From Gambelia wislizenii (taxonomy: Eukaryota > Chordata > Lepidosauria > Squamata > Crotaphytidae), in the NCBI GenBank assembly GCA_030847615.1, contig JAUMIR010000001.1, positions 446,702,687 through 446,766,686 on the forward strand: a stretch of DNA of 64,000 nt. Direction: 5' to 3'. Of the stretch, positions 1-9,161 are shown one piece after another. The number at the start of each line of letters is the position of its first letter. The first letter of the stretch is position 1. Made by a program: the position numbers and the translations under genes. A model generated the notes under the pieces. That model was given only the letters and a program-made list of their open reading frames with translations. It had not been told where the DNA came from and did not search any database.

Positions 1-599
1 ATAACTCAGTCAATAACACCTCTGACAAAGGCTTTTTATGCCTACCCAGCCAGCCAGCTGCCCCTTTCCACCTTGTCTGCTCTTTTTTTTTTTTTTTTTT
101 TAGCAGCATCAGTATTGAGAGAATGGTGAAGAATGGTGAAGAAAGGCTGGAGAAACGCAGACTTTCAGTGCCAGGTTGCAGCAACATGTCTTCAGTAAAC
201 AATGCAGTAAAGCTTGAGCTGTGAAAGAGTGGCGGTCTACTCTAGCCAATCTTACTGTAGGAGTGTGTGCCTGCCTACAACAGGCAAGATAAAGAGCAGC
301 TGCTTCCAAAATTTCTCACTCAGCATATGTGAACAGCAAAACAGAAATAAAAGGAGAAAGCAGACAAGCCTACCTTACCAGCTATCCCCCTGCATGTTAA
401 AAATGCTACATCTACATCTACATGCTTGGCCACCTAAATGGAAATCAAAAAGAAAGTGGAGGCTGGTAAAATGAAAATCATACCTGGATTTTTTTTATAG
501 TGCAGAAACATATCCCCATTCTTACCAATTTTTTCTGCCATGGGTACCAAATTTTCTGTTGAAGAAGTAATGGCCAGGAACAGATCTAATTCATTAACT
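1..599. other. Unassigned, with poly-T tract
   Basis: No gene is supported. There is a T homopolymer at about 83-101 and a short tandem duplication of the unit GAATGGTGAA near 120-140. Short open frames here have no recognisable domain and overlap on both strands, so they look like chance ORFs. Confidence 0.6.
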
Positions 600-611
600 G
601 AGTTATACCGG

Positions 612-848
612 TACAGTAGCCTAAATATCCTAAAGGCACCAGATCCAATCTGATCTTGGAAGTTAAGCAGGGTCAGCTCTGCTTGGTATTTGGATGGGAG
701 ACCACCAACTAATACCAGGTGCTGTAGGCTACATTTCAGAGGAAGAAAATGGCAAAACCACCTCTGAGTATTCCTTGGCTATGAAAATGCTATTAAATTC
801 ATGGGATACCATAACTGGAGAGGCAACTTGAAGGCTCATACGCGCATA
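612..848 (+). mobile_element. 5S rRNA-derived SINE (5S-Sauria type), copy 1
   Basis: The head resembles 5S rRNA: the internal promoter part TTAAGCAGGGTC at about 663-674, then the C-box-like stretch GGATGGGAGACCACC at about 692-706 and the segment ending in GGTGCTGTAGGCT. The tail, with ATTCATGGGATACCATAAC and CAACTTGAAGGC near 796-835, resembles the BovB-like end of squamate SINEs. A real 5S gene would be about 120 bp, better conserved and followed by a T run; here the head is diverged and fused to a SINE tail. Mobilisation by BovB is inferred from the tail. Confidence 0.8.
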
Positions 849-899
849 GGATTGGCATAGATCTTAATTTGAGCAAACGATCCAAAGTCTGACACACAT

Positions 900-1000
900 C
901 TATTTCAACACATAGCCTTCCTCAACCTGGTACCCTCCAGATTGCTGGACTACAACTCCCATAATCCCCAACCAGCATGCCACTGGGTTAAGGAGTCTGC
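900..1000. mobile_element. hAT-like MITE fragment
   Basis: Contains the common squamate non-autonomous motif 'CCTCCAGATTGCTGGACTAC' followed by AACTCCCATAATCCCC. Related pieces occur at 22.74, 31.91, 43.60, 44.44 and 44.63 kb in this window. Assignment to hAT is from memory of this repeat type; the ends and target duplication are not resolved. Confidence 0.5.
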
Positions 1001-1449
1001 TCTATCAAAACACATTAAAATTGCCCCCCCAGCATCCCATGGATTTAGTTCCATGGCAAGCTAAGTAACACTGTTGTCAAGAGTAATTTCATTAAATGCC
1101 ATTGCCCTAAACAGGCAAAAGAGCAAGAATTTCCCCTTAGGTTCAGATCAGTCTTATTTGAAAATGGTTACAATCCTATACACACATACCTGGGAGGAAA
1201 TCCCAGTGAACTAAGTGTACCTGTCTTCAGAGCAGAAACATATGATTGTGCTGGGAATATTGTATGGCAAAGAAACCAAAAAGGATAGAGGGGAAATACA
1301 GAGGCTGTCCTTTAATTATATAGCAGGCAATAAAAATAATGCAGAGGGTGAGGAGTGTTGTCAATCCAGCAATATGAAAAGAATGTGAAACAGTAGTTGA
1401 TAATATAAAGGTGTCAACCAAGGGTACAACCACAGGAATTATGAACAGG
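1001..1449. other. No recognisable feature
   Basis: Single-copy-looking sequence within this window. A 68-codon antisense frame is present but has no motif, no neighbours and no signal that would make it a gene. Confidence 0.5.
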
Positions 1450-1454
1450 AGGGG

Positions 1455-1605
1455 CCTGAATACCCTAAAGGCATCAGATTCCGTCTGCTCTTAAGCAGGG
1501 TCAGCTCTGGTTAGCAGATGGGTGGGAAACTGCCAATGAATTTAGGTGCTGTAGGCTGTATTTCAGAGGAAAAAATTGGCAAGACCATGCAAATGCCTCG
1601 AGGAG
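1455..1605 (+). mobile_element. 5S rRNA-derived SINE, copy 2 (truncated)
   Basis: Aligns by eye with copy 1 at 612-848: both share CCTAAAGGCA.CAGAT at the start, TTAAGCAGGGTCAGCTCT in the internal promoter region and GTGCTGTAGGCT.TATTTCAGAGGA at the end of the 5S-like part. It is shorter and more diverged, with a gap in the 5S head, and the BovB-like tail is lost after about 1600. Confidence 0.7.
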
Positions 1606-1684
1606 GAAGTAAAAAGTACATGTTGCATCAGGGTAGAGCTATGTGGCTACTTTATGGCTGAATAAGTCCCCAGTGTGAGAACAA

Positions 1685-1800
1685 TGAGTCATTCCTTTGC
1701 CGTACACTCTTTGTGTGATCTTGAGCTGGTCAAGTTCTCAGTTCCTCATCTGTAAAATGGGAGTAATGGTGACCTGTCTCACAGGATTTTTGTGAATGCC
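1685..1800 (+). mobile_element. MIR-like SINE fragment
   Basis: The stretch TTGTGTGATCTTGAGCTGGTCAAG, then TCAGTTCCTCATCTGTAAAA and TCACAGGATTTTTGTGAATG, follows the core and tail of MIR (CORE) SINEs. These are ancient amniote repeats, so the divergence is expected. The tRNA-like head is not clear. Confidence 0.55.
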
Positions 1801-2640
1801 AAATCCCAATCAAACAGGTCTGGACAACTGCACTGGGGGCAGGCTCCAATTCCCAACCACAAGACCCCCCTCATGGGCTGTACCCACCCTCCACTGAAAG
1901 CCCAACTACCTCAATTTTCCTCTGTAGTTCCTCTCAAAATGGCAACTGAAAGTGACATCATGCCACTTCTTATCATCATCTTGAGAGGGAATACAGAAGA
2001 AAACAGATATTTGGAGGTAATGGTGAGTTCTAGGGCTTGTGTGGACATTTGGGGGCTACCCTGAAAGGTTTACATGAGGAAAATGCCGATTAAAAAAAAA
2101 TAAGGGGGAGGTGTCTTTGAAGGACTTGGGGGGGGGGCTGCAAAATGGGAGCCCAGGGACCACATACAGAACATCAGAAGATGAAAAATTAAAGAGACTG
2201 CAACTGCTAGCTGTGGATACTGGTAGAAGCAACAAACTCTTAAAAGCTTGTGCGCCCAAAATTATATTTTTGCTGAAACACAAACTAGGTTTGCTTTACT
2301 ACATATTCCTAGCCTGCAAGTTCAGTGTTAAGGGTTGGCATCAGTGTACTTTCCAACTGTCTCAGTTTGGCAGAATAGTCCCAATTAATTCTCTGTCCTC
2401 CCACATTTTCAAAATATCCTAGTTTCTCTTGCCTCCTTCCATTCCCCCCTTCATGCTCAGCTTACTTGAATTGCTGCACATTGAGTTCAGGGAGAGAGGA
2501 CAGGAGGGGGTAGAATCTCAGCTTTCCCTGTAGATTCAGACAAAAGCAAACTGATGCAGACTCTCCTAGCTTTTTTGTTCTTGCTCATTAATAACGTTTG
2601 CCATCTTGACCACACTCTGATGGGAAGGGTGGCCACTTAT
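1801..2640. other. No recognisable feature
   Basis: G-run at about 2131-2139 and short A-runs only. Overlapping short frames at 1792-2064 and 2111-2422 have no domain and no support on either strand. Confidence 0.5.
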
Positions 2641-2643
2641 ATA

Positions 2644-2838
2644 CCATGTTGTTGTTGTGCGCCTTCAAGTCATTTCCAACTTATGGCAACCCTAAGGGTT
2701 ATCACAAGGTTTTCTGAGGCTGACAGTGTGTGATTTGCCCAAGGTCACCCAGTGAGATTTCATGGCTGAGCGGGGATTTGAACCCTGGTCTCCAGAGTTG
2801 TAGTCCCAACACTTAAACCAGCACACCATGTTGGCTCC
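2644..2838 (-). mobile_element. tRNA-derived Sauria (ACA) SINE, antisense
   Basis: Read on the minus strand, the element starts at about 2838 with GGAGCCAACATGGTGTGCTG, has a B-box-like GGGTTTCAAATCC-type motif near 2775-2790 and a region reading CACTGGGTGACCTTGGGC. It ends at about 2646 with the BovB-like tail CCATAAGTTGGAAATGACTT and an ACAACAACA run. The same plan is seen in the sense copy at 34340-34550. The ACA tail and BovB-like 3' end are known traits of squamate SINEs. Confidence 0.88.
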
Positions 2839-2957
2839 ACCTATATATCACACCCCCCCCCAAAAAAAGAGAGAGGGCAGAAGAGGACACAGATTTGTAT
2901 AAAATGCACTTCTGCTAATTAATATGTATAAATACACATTTAGATATATGTTATTAT

Positions 2958-3815
2958 TTACGAACACCACCATCCCCACATTGCCATCAGCAAATCTGTG
3001 CTTAAATCTGTTCAGCAGTCCACCTACCTGGGAAGCATCATCTCCTCAGATGCCAAGATTGACAAAGAGATCGATCACAGATTAGCAAAGGCATATAGCG
3101 CATTTGGAAAACTTTACAAAAGAGTCTGGAGTAACAAACACCTGAGGCGAAACACAAAAATCAGTGTGTATAGAGCCATTGTATTGTCTATTCTCCTTTA
3201 CGGGTCTGAAACATGGGCCACCTATCGCCACCACTTACGACTCCTTGAACGCTTTCATCAGCGCTGTATACATACAATCCTAAATATACACTGGACTGTC
3301 TATGTGACAAATGTTGCTGTCCTTGAGAAAGCAGGGATCACCAGCACTGAGGCCATGATATTGAGAACACAGCTGCGCTGGGCAGGGCATATTTCTAGGA
3401 TGGAGGACCATCGCCTCCCCAAACTAGTATTCTACGGTGAACTCGCCATGGGTCAGCATAAGAGGGGTGCTCCAAAAAAGTGATACAAGGACTCCCTGAA
3501 ACAACATCTCAGGCCTGGCCAAATTGATCACCAACAATGGTCTGCCATGGCCTCACATCGGGAGGCATGGAGATGCACTATCCACAGTGCTGCAGCCTTA
3601 TTTGAGAACTCATGCCGAACAAGTCTGGAAGAGAAATGACAATGCAGAAAGAATCACAACCCAGAAACATCACCCAAGGAGACCTTCTGCTGTGCTTTCT
3701 GCAACCGGACTTGTTTATTTCAGATTGGCCTTTTTAATCATCAGCGCGCTTGCAGAAAGCGCGGGATGAGTCCTTCCTGAATCTTCATTTGCGAAGAAAA
3801 GCCAGAGATTATTTA
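2958..3815 (+). mobile_element. APE-type LINE, 5'-truncated copy 1
   Basis: Begins abruptly at about 2958 inside the reverse transcriptase ORF, in the segment encoding a NTVLKSVQQ-like stretch, and runs to the 3' end at about 3815. The same family is present antisense at 25490-28815, and the two copies align along this whole length. The 3' end has a short hairpin, CTTC-ATTTGC-GAAG at 3783-3796, followed by AAAAGCCAGAGA; the other copy keeps the same arrangement with a longer stem. The clade is not certain: the order endonuclease, RT, C-terminal finger suggests an apurinic-endonuclease LINE. Confidence 0.88.
2998..3774 (+). pseudogene. LINE reverse transcriptase C-terminus and terminal zinc finger, broken
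   Basis: The first open part (2998-3483, 161 codons) encodes the thumb and connection after the RT active site: YLGSIISSDAKIDKEIDHRL, then a SETWATYRHHLRLLERFHQR-like segment and LRWAGHISRMEDHRLPKLVF. An in-frame TGA at 3481-3483, after GAPKK, interrupts it; reading continues as YKDSLKQHL. The tail, in a shifted frame near 3680-3774, encodes a C-x2-C...H-x3-C finger (CAFCNRT...IGLFNHQRAC), which ends many LINEs of this type. The RT catalytic core is missing through 5' truncation, so the copy is dead. Confidence 0.85.
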
Positions 3816-4955
3816 AAAAGAAATGACCAAAGCAGATGATTGCTGTGCCAGCTCTGCTCTCCAGGGGCTAACTGCTGGCAGACAACTTTAAGTCCTCTGT
3901 TTGTTCTCCCCTCTCATAGTTCCTTGTGTTTAAACTGGACTTGAACTAGACAGTCCTTCAGTCAGAGGAGACCTAAGAGTGGCCTAGCCTTTGATGGCTT
4001 TTCAAATAGAGGAGTGCCCTCTAGAATGTAGGACAGATGGTTATTCTAGTGGGGGCTGAGTCCCAGAATTATTTACCTTTCAATTCCAAAGTTCAGCCCT
4101 AGAATATGTGGTTACCATGCAGGAGAGAGTGCTCTTAAATATGTGCAGCAGGATCCCCCTCATTATGGCCAAGGCTATAGCCTGCTCCCAAACATCTGAA
4201 TGTGATGTGCTGATTTATTTTGCCTTTTAAAGTCTTGAATAAGTTGGGAGTGCCTGCCTGAAAGACTTCTTGCACTCCTAAGAGCTTAAAGACACATCAA
4301 GGTCACCTGGAGCCCTGCTCTCAGGACCGTTTTTAAGAAATGTTCAACTGGTGCTCACCAGAAGCAGAGCATTCTCAGCGGTGGCCTAACAGTTAAAATC
4401 TGCTATCCCTAAAGGTCATACAGCTCCATCACCAATACTGAAGACCTGTAAAATTTCAATCTGCATATGCTGGTTTTATTACCTGCCTGCCTAGCAATTA
4501 CGGGTGTTCATTTTAGAGGTGGTTGTGTGTATGTTTTGAGAGGGATGATTTTATGCTTGTATTATTGCATTTGAAGATTCTGTTTCTTTTTTGGACATCC
4601 CTTTGGGAGGGCTGAAAAGCTGTTTAATAAAATCGCATGTACATGCGTGCACACACAATTTAGATGTGGTGGAGAGCAGGTTTTCTAAGCCAGGGAGGCT
4701 ATGCAAATGATATGTCCTAGCAGTTCTCTTGTTATAAATGAATCCAGAGTAAAACAACTGGAGAATGCAAAGGCCCTAAGAGATTCCCTCTGCAAGAAGG
4801 AATATACCATGTATACTAGGGATAAGAGTTTGTGTGCAAAGGAGCAAGTAGACAAGCCACCAGTTACAGTGCCTCCAGGAGCACAACACAGAGGATGTCA
4901 TTGTCCCGGTGTGCTGAGCACTGAGGACTGGTTTCTCATGGGAGGTGCACATCAC
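3816..4955. other. No recognisable feature
   Basis: No domain, repeat family or RNA is recognised. Short overlapping ORFs on both strands (for example 4551-4757 and 4701-4958) look fortuitous. Confidence 0.5.
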
Positions 4956-5330
4956 TAGCATGCTGCTATAAGGCACGCTGCCAGTGTCTCTGCTTCTGCT
5001 TTTAATCATGGCAAATGAATGTTTCCAAGCAGGCAGAAAAGATGTCCAGCTTTTTTTGTGTTTCACCACCAGAGCCATCTCTGCTCTGCTATCAGTGCTG
5101 GTAATTGAGTCACTTTTGTATGTGTGCAGTGTGTGTTATTTTTTAAAAAATTGGCACATCTAATTGAAACAGAATTCAGAATCAGGACCCTGCGGGCAGC
5201 ACTTGTTGAAAGAAGAAATAAAGATCGTTTGGGTCACCTCTTTTTGTAATTTGCGTTTAATAATCGTTCCAGGAGGTACATACAAAGAGAGAGGAGACAT
5301 GAGACGCGGCAACCCAGTGGGCTTCTCCCC
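4956..5330. other. Unannotated complex sequence, possible conserved non-coding element
   Basis: This stretch lacks repeat signatures and contains clusters that resemble transcription-factor sites, such as TTTTAATCATGGCAAATGAA near 5000-5020 and TTTGTAATTTGCGTTTAATA near 5243-5262. That is composition only; conservation cannot be tested here. Confidence 0.2.
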
Positions 5331-6005
5331 ACCTCCCCCTGCCTCACAGCCCTTTCAGTGGGAATGAGGGAGGCCTGAAAGAGAAGCACTCTTTTCATGT
5401 TGGGGGTGGGACCACACTTGGATCTGCCAGCTCCTAAAGACAGAGGGTCAGTTCCCCTGGTGAGGGGCAAGGTAGCGCTGAGAGCTGGTAGCAGCAGTGA
5501 GGGAACAGCTTCCTCCTTTTCTGTGGCTACTGGAATCATCTTTTACATTTATAGGCTCCCTGAACCCATAAGCAGAAGTCTTGTCTTGTAGGGTCTGGCT
5601 CACACTTAGGGGCAGAGGTCATACCAGCTGACATGGACTTTGGTTTTAATTGAGATTAGAGTTGTAATGAGCTCTCTCTTGCTGGCTTTTATGGGCATTT
5701 CTCCCCTACAGCTGTTGCTGGTTGCTTTGTCCTCTTTGGGTCTGGGCTGCACAGAGGACTGAGGAGTCAATTTATGTACTTATTGAAATAGAAGTTTTGT
5801 TTACTAGATCCTGGGTGGTCAGTATCACCCTGCAACATCTAAGCAGGAGTTGTACTGAATGTCATTGGGTTTAGAAAGAAGCTGTGATAGTGGAAAGGAA
5901 GGGTTTATCTCCCTCTGGATGAAGAGATCTTTAGCATCAGTGCTGAAGGTAGGAACATGGAATAAACATGTTTACCTCAAATATTAAGGCGCTCTATATT
6001 CACAA
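5331..6005. other. No recognisable feature
   Basis: No gene or repeat family is recognised. Short frames at 5234-5539 (minus) and 5397-5591 (plus) mirror each other and carry no motif. Confidence 0.5.
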
Positions 6006-6009
6006 TCAA

Positions 6010-6338
6010 ACTATGGAGGGTCCTGTGGGATCAAACCAAAGATCTAGTTAGTCCAGCATTCTGTTCTCAGAGGCCAAGCAGACACCTATCATGGGATACC
6101 CACATGCAAGAAATGAGCACCATGCTACCCTCTCACTTATGTTATCCAGCAACTAGTACTTGCAAGGTACTCTCTCTCTCTCTCATACTGAAAGCAATAT
6201 ACAGCCACTAGCAGCAATTGACAGCCTTGTCCTCAATTAATTTATCTGATCATGCTGGTGGTGATCTCCCCACACTTCTTGTGGCAGGAAATTCCATAGT
6301 TTATTATAGCAGCGTGAAACACTTTCTTTTGCCTTCTC
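6010..6338 (-). mobile_element. CR1/L3-like LINE fragment
   Basis: Non-coding matches by eye to the old CR1/L3 3' region in antisense: a TCTAGTTAGTCCAGCATTCT-like start, then 'CTTGTGGCAGGAAATTCCAT' and AGTTTATTATAGCAGCGTGA near 6282-6320. A CT run lies at about 6172-6184. The DIRS element begins immediately to the right, so this fragment may be its insertion site. Confidence 0.55.
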
Positions 6339-6340
6339 TT

Positions 6341-6562
6341 CTGTAACCTTCATATCTTCTTCGTGGTCTCTGTGAATCACACAGCTGGGTTACTCCTGTG
6401 CCTGCGCAGAGCTTTGGAACCTTCTAGAATCGCTAGGCAGAACGTGCTTTGATACATTTTTGGCGGTAACTCCGCCCATCCTAATGGTCCCTTATAAGGG
6501 CTTCCCACCTAAAATTCCCTCAGTTCATTTCTTTCCGCCGCGTTAGCAGCTTAAGGAACTTC
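6341..6562 (+). repeat. DIRS left inverted terminal repeat
   Basis: Complementary to the right end of the element. Both share GGTTACTCCTG.GCCTGCGCA, AGGCAGAACGTGCTTTGATA, the stretch TTTTTGGCGGTAACTCCGC and CTTATAAGGGCTTCCC, read left to right here and reversed at 12413-12560. Divergence rises inward beyond about 6526. It presumably carries the promoter, since transcription of a full-length RNA must start near this end. Confidence 0.92.
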
Positions 6563-6806
6563 TGTGCGCTAGGTGTTTTTGTTTTTGTTTTGTCTTGCTA
6601 CTGGTTTTGACTTGGCTTTGGCTCTTCGACGACGATTTTCGCTCTCTCCTACAGTTTTGGTATTTGACTCGTTTCTTCTGGCTTTTGACTACGGTTTCTG
6701 CTCACTCCTTCGGCTTGTCGCTACCTCTGACCTCTGTTACTGACCTTGGACCGGCTTGACGACGATTCTTCTTTTCTAATTATTGTTATGGTTATTGTGA
6801 TCTACG

Positions 6807-9104
6807 ATGTCTGCTAAAGGAGCATTTAAACGGTGCGTGATATGCCAAGCTAAACCCCCAAGTGCGGATGGCCATTCCCACTGTTTGATTTGCTTGGGAA
6901 AATCTCATAATGTCGACGCATGCGTCCATTGTAAGGCATTTACTCCACAAGCCCGAAAACATAGGCTCTCATGCCTGAAATCCTTCCTGTATGAAAGGGC
7001 TTTGCTCCCGGGCTCGGCTGCACCATCGACCTCTGCTTCAGCTCCTCCTTCAGAGTCTCGAGGCCGTGAACGTTCTCGGTCTCCCCCGACCTCTGGACAG
7101 AAGCGTCATAGGTCCCGGAGTCCGTCCAGGCGCCGTTCCACCGCATTGGACCCCGAGGCTCTCCATTCCTCACATCGACGTGCTCCCTCGGATTCGACTT
7201 GGGACCGTTCAACACCGGTTCGAGAACCAGTCCCCTCGACCTCTAAGCAGACCATGGGAGAAAAGGTGCCACCTATTTCTGAGCCCCTTCCATCTGCTGC
7301 TGCTGCTGCTGTATCCTCTGAGCCAGCAAAGAAAAAGAGGAAGGAGAAACATCTGTCCAAACATGCTGACGGTAAAAAGGATAAGATAAAAAAATCCAAA
7401 CCGGTGGAGCGTACTGCCCCAGAAGTCCCTCCCCGCCGATCAACTGAGTTTGATGGCAAGTTTCTGCGTCCACTGCCGGTATCTGTCCTGGATGTTGAGA
7501 TCCGTCATTCACGAACCCCACCCAGCTCTTTGGATGTGGTGACTGTGGAACTCTCCCCTGCTTTGGATGTTGCGAAACCTCCTGCACATGTTGAGTCATC
7601 GCCGGCTCTGGTTGTGTCACGGGACCAGCTACTAAGAAGCCACTCTCCGGACATAGATGTGGAGATTGTTGAACCCGGAGAGTTGCCTCGGAGCCATGTA
7701 CCTTCCATCAGGGATGATGTTCCGGCTTATTCAGCGTACGACTTGGCCCGGTCTATTTGTAGAGCCCATCTTGGTTCTCCATCGGGATCACAGATCTTCA
7801 CTCCCAGAGGCGACCTCATTGATACGTCCCAGCCTGGGCTCCCGAGACCTCGTTTTCCCTCTCCTGTACCTTTGGATGTTGCATCAAAAAGAGATGTTCC
7901 TGTTCAGGTCTTGCCGCTCGAGCACCGACCTCTGCCTCGAACCCCTCCAACTCCACAGCCTCGCTCCCCCATGCCTACACAGCCCAGAAGCCCCTCGCTG
8001 GATGCATCATCATCTTCATCAGCTGCCTCTTGGGAGCTCTACAGGCCCTATTTGCCTTCTTTGAAGTCTGAACTCATGGATGATGACTCCACCTCTCCGT
8101 CTGACGACGTTCATGCCTTCGGAGAGCAGATGGTGAGAATGTCTCATGCCTTAGATCTGAAGGTGGAAGATCGGCCGACAGACCCTATAGATCCCATTTT
8201 CCAGAGGATCCAATCTAAGGCGCCTCTGTCTGCTACCATCCCAGTGTTGCCCTCTTTGCTGAAACTGGCGCAAGGGTCCTGGGAAAACCCGTCGTCAATC
8301 CAGCCGACATCCAAGAAGATTGACAGGTTATACCGAGTTGGGGGAGATCATGTTGATTGGTTGCAGAACCACCCGAAACCGAATTCTGTGGTCGTTGAGG
8401 TGGCCCAGAATAGGAAGCAGCGTCGGCCTCTGTCTTCCCCACCGGACCCGGAAGGCAGAAAGCTCGACATCGTCGGCAAAAAGATCTACTCGGTGGCTGG
8501 TTTGAGCTTCCGTGTCGCTAACTATTCAGCGTGCATGGGAGCATATCAACAAGTATTGTGGGAAAGAATGAGCCTCCTGATTAAAGACCTCCCTGAAGAG
8601 CGGCACCAGATGGCAGAGGCCATTCAGTCTGAAGCACAGTTCATTGTGGGACTTCAGATGAATTCAGCCCGGCATGTGGCAGACTGCGTGGCAAAAACCA
8701 TTGCTGGTTCGATAGCCCTGCGTCGGCATGTATGGCTACGCTCATCCGGCCTCACACCCCAAGCGTCGGCCACTATTGAGGATCTTCCCTTTGATGAATC
8801 GGGCTTGTTCAACGGTTCGACTGATGACAAGCTTAAATTCACTCAAAAGATGAGGACCACTGCCAGGAAATATGGTATGGGCTCCACCTCCACTTACCAA
8901 TACCGTCCTAGAGGGAGATATTCCTGGCAGGCCCCATCCTATGGCCAACAGTTCCGGCGAGGGTACTCTGGCCAAGCTTACCAGCGATCCCGTTTCGCTC
9001 CCTCCACTTCTCCGGCCTCTTCGGTGAGGAGCCGGGGCTTGGGTTCCAGGCACCGACAACCGCCCAGACAAAGATCCAGGGATCAGGGTCGGAATAAATT
9101 CTAA
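6807..9104 (+). CDS. DIRS Gag-like protein
   Basis: A 765-codon open frame, the structural protein expected as ORF1 of DIRS elements. The N-terminus has a zinc-binding pattern typical of vertebrate DIRS Gag: C10-x2-C13, H25-C26-x2-C29, H34, C39-x2-C42. Residues about 75-200 are rich in Ser, Arg and Pro with basic runs, as in RNA-binding or nuclear proteins. A Pro/Ser-rich middle follows (about 340-410). The conserved C-terminal region (about 460-660) is followed by an Arg/Gly/Tyr-rich tail (about 690-765). The ATG at 6807 is the first in the frame and follows a TAA-rich leader. It ends with TAA at 9102-9104, in the same frame as the downstream pol. It is the only fully open ORF of the element. 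Confidence 0.88.
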   Translation: MSAKGAFKRCVICQAKPPSADGHSHCLICLGKSHNVDACVHCKAFTPQARKHRLSCLKSFLYERALLPGSAAPSTSASAPPSESRGRERSRSPPTSGQKRHRSRSPSRRRSTALDPEALHSSHRRAPSDSTWDRSTPVREPVPSTSKQTMGEKVPPISEPLPSAAAAAVSSEPAKKKRKEKHLSKHADGKKDKIKKSKPVERTAPEVPPRRSTEFDGKFLRPLPVSVLDVEIRHSRTPPSSLDVVTVELSPALDVAKPPAHVESSPALVVSRDQLLRSHSPDIDVEIVEPGELPRSHVPSIRDDVPAYSAYDLARSICRAHLGSPSGSQIFTPRGDLIDTSQPGLPRPRFPSPVPLDVASKRDVPVQVLPLEHRPLPRTPPTPQPRSPMPTQPRSPSLDASSSSSAASWELYRPYLPSLKSELMDDDSTSPSDDVHAFGEQMVRMSHALDLKVEDRPTDPIDPIFQRIQSKAPLSATIPVLPSLLKLAQGSWENPSSIQPTSKKIDRLYRVGGDHVDWLQNHPKPNSVVVEVAQNRKQRRPLSSPPDPEGRKLDIVGKKIYSVAGLSFRVANYSACMGAYQQVLWERMSLLIKDLPEERHQMAEAIQSEAQFIVGLQMNSARHVADCVAKTIAGSIALRRHVWLRSSGLTPQASATIEDLPFDESGLFNGSTDDKLKFTQKMRTTARKYGMGSTSTYQYRPRGRYSWQAPSYGQQFRRGYSGQAYQRSRFAPSTSPASSVRSRGLGSRHRQPPRQRSRDQGRNKF

Positions 9105-9161
9105 TCCCTCACTTTTGATGATTTCTCTGTTTCTCCCCAGACACCTCTCTTCGGAGATTGA

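Noticed and set aside
612..848. A functional 5S rRNA gene
   Set aside because: The 5S-like part is diverged, runs into a SINE tail and lacks a terminator T run at the right place. A second decayed copy lies 0.8 kb away, which fits a SINE family.
6341..6353. A direct target duplication for the DIRS element
   Set aside because: No matching flank was found at 12604, and DIRS integration by a tyrosine recombinase is not expected to make one.
7657..8064. Extra genes inside the DIRS Gag region on both strands
   Set aside because: These are shadows of the 765-codon Gag in other frames, caused by GC- and Ser/Pro-rich codons.
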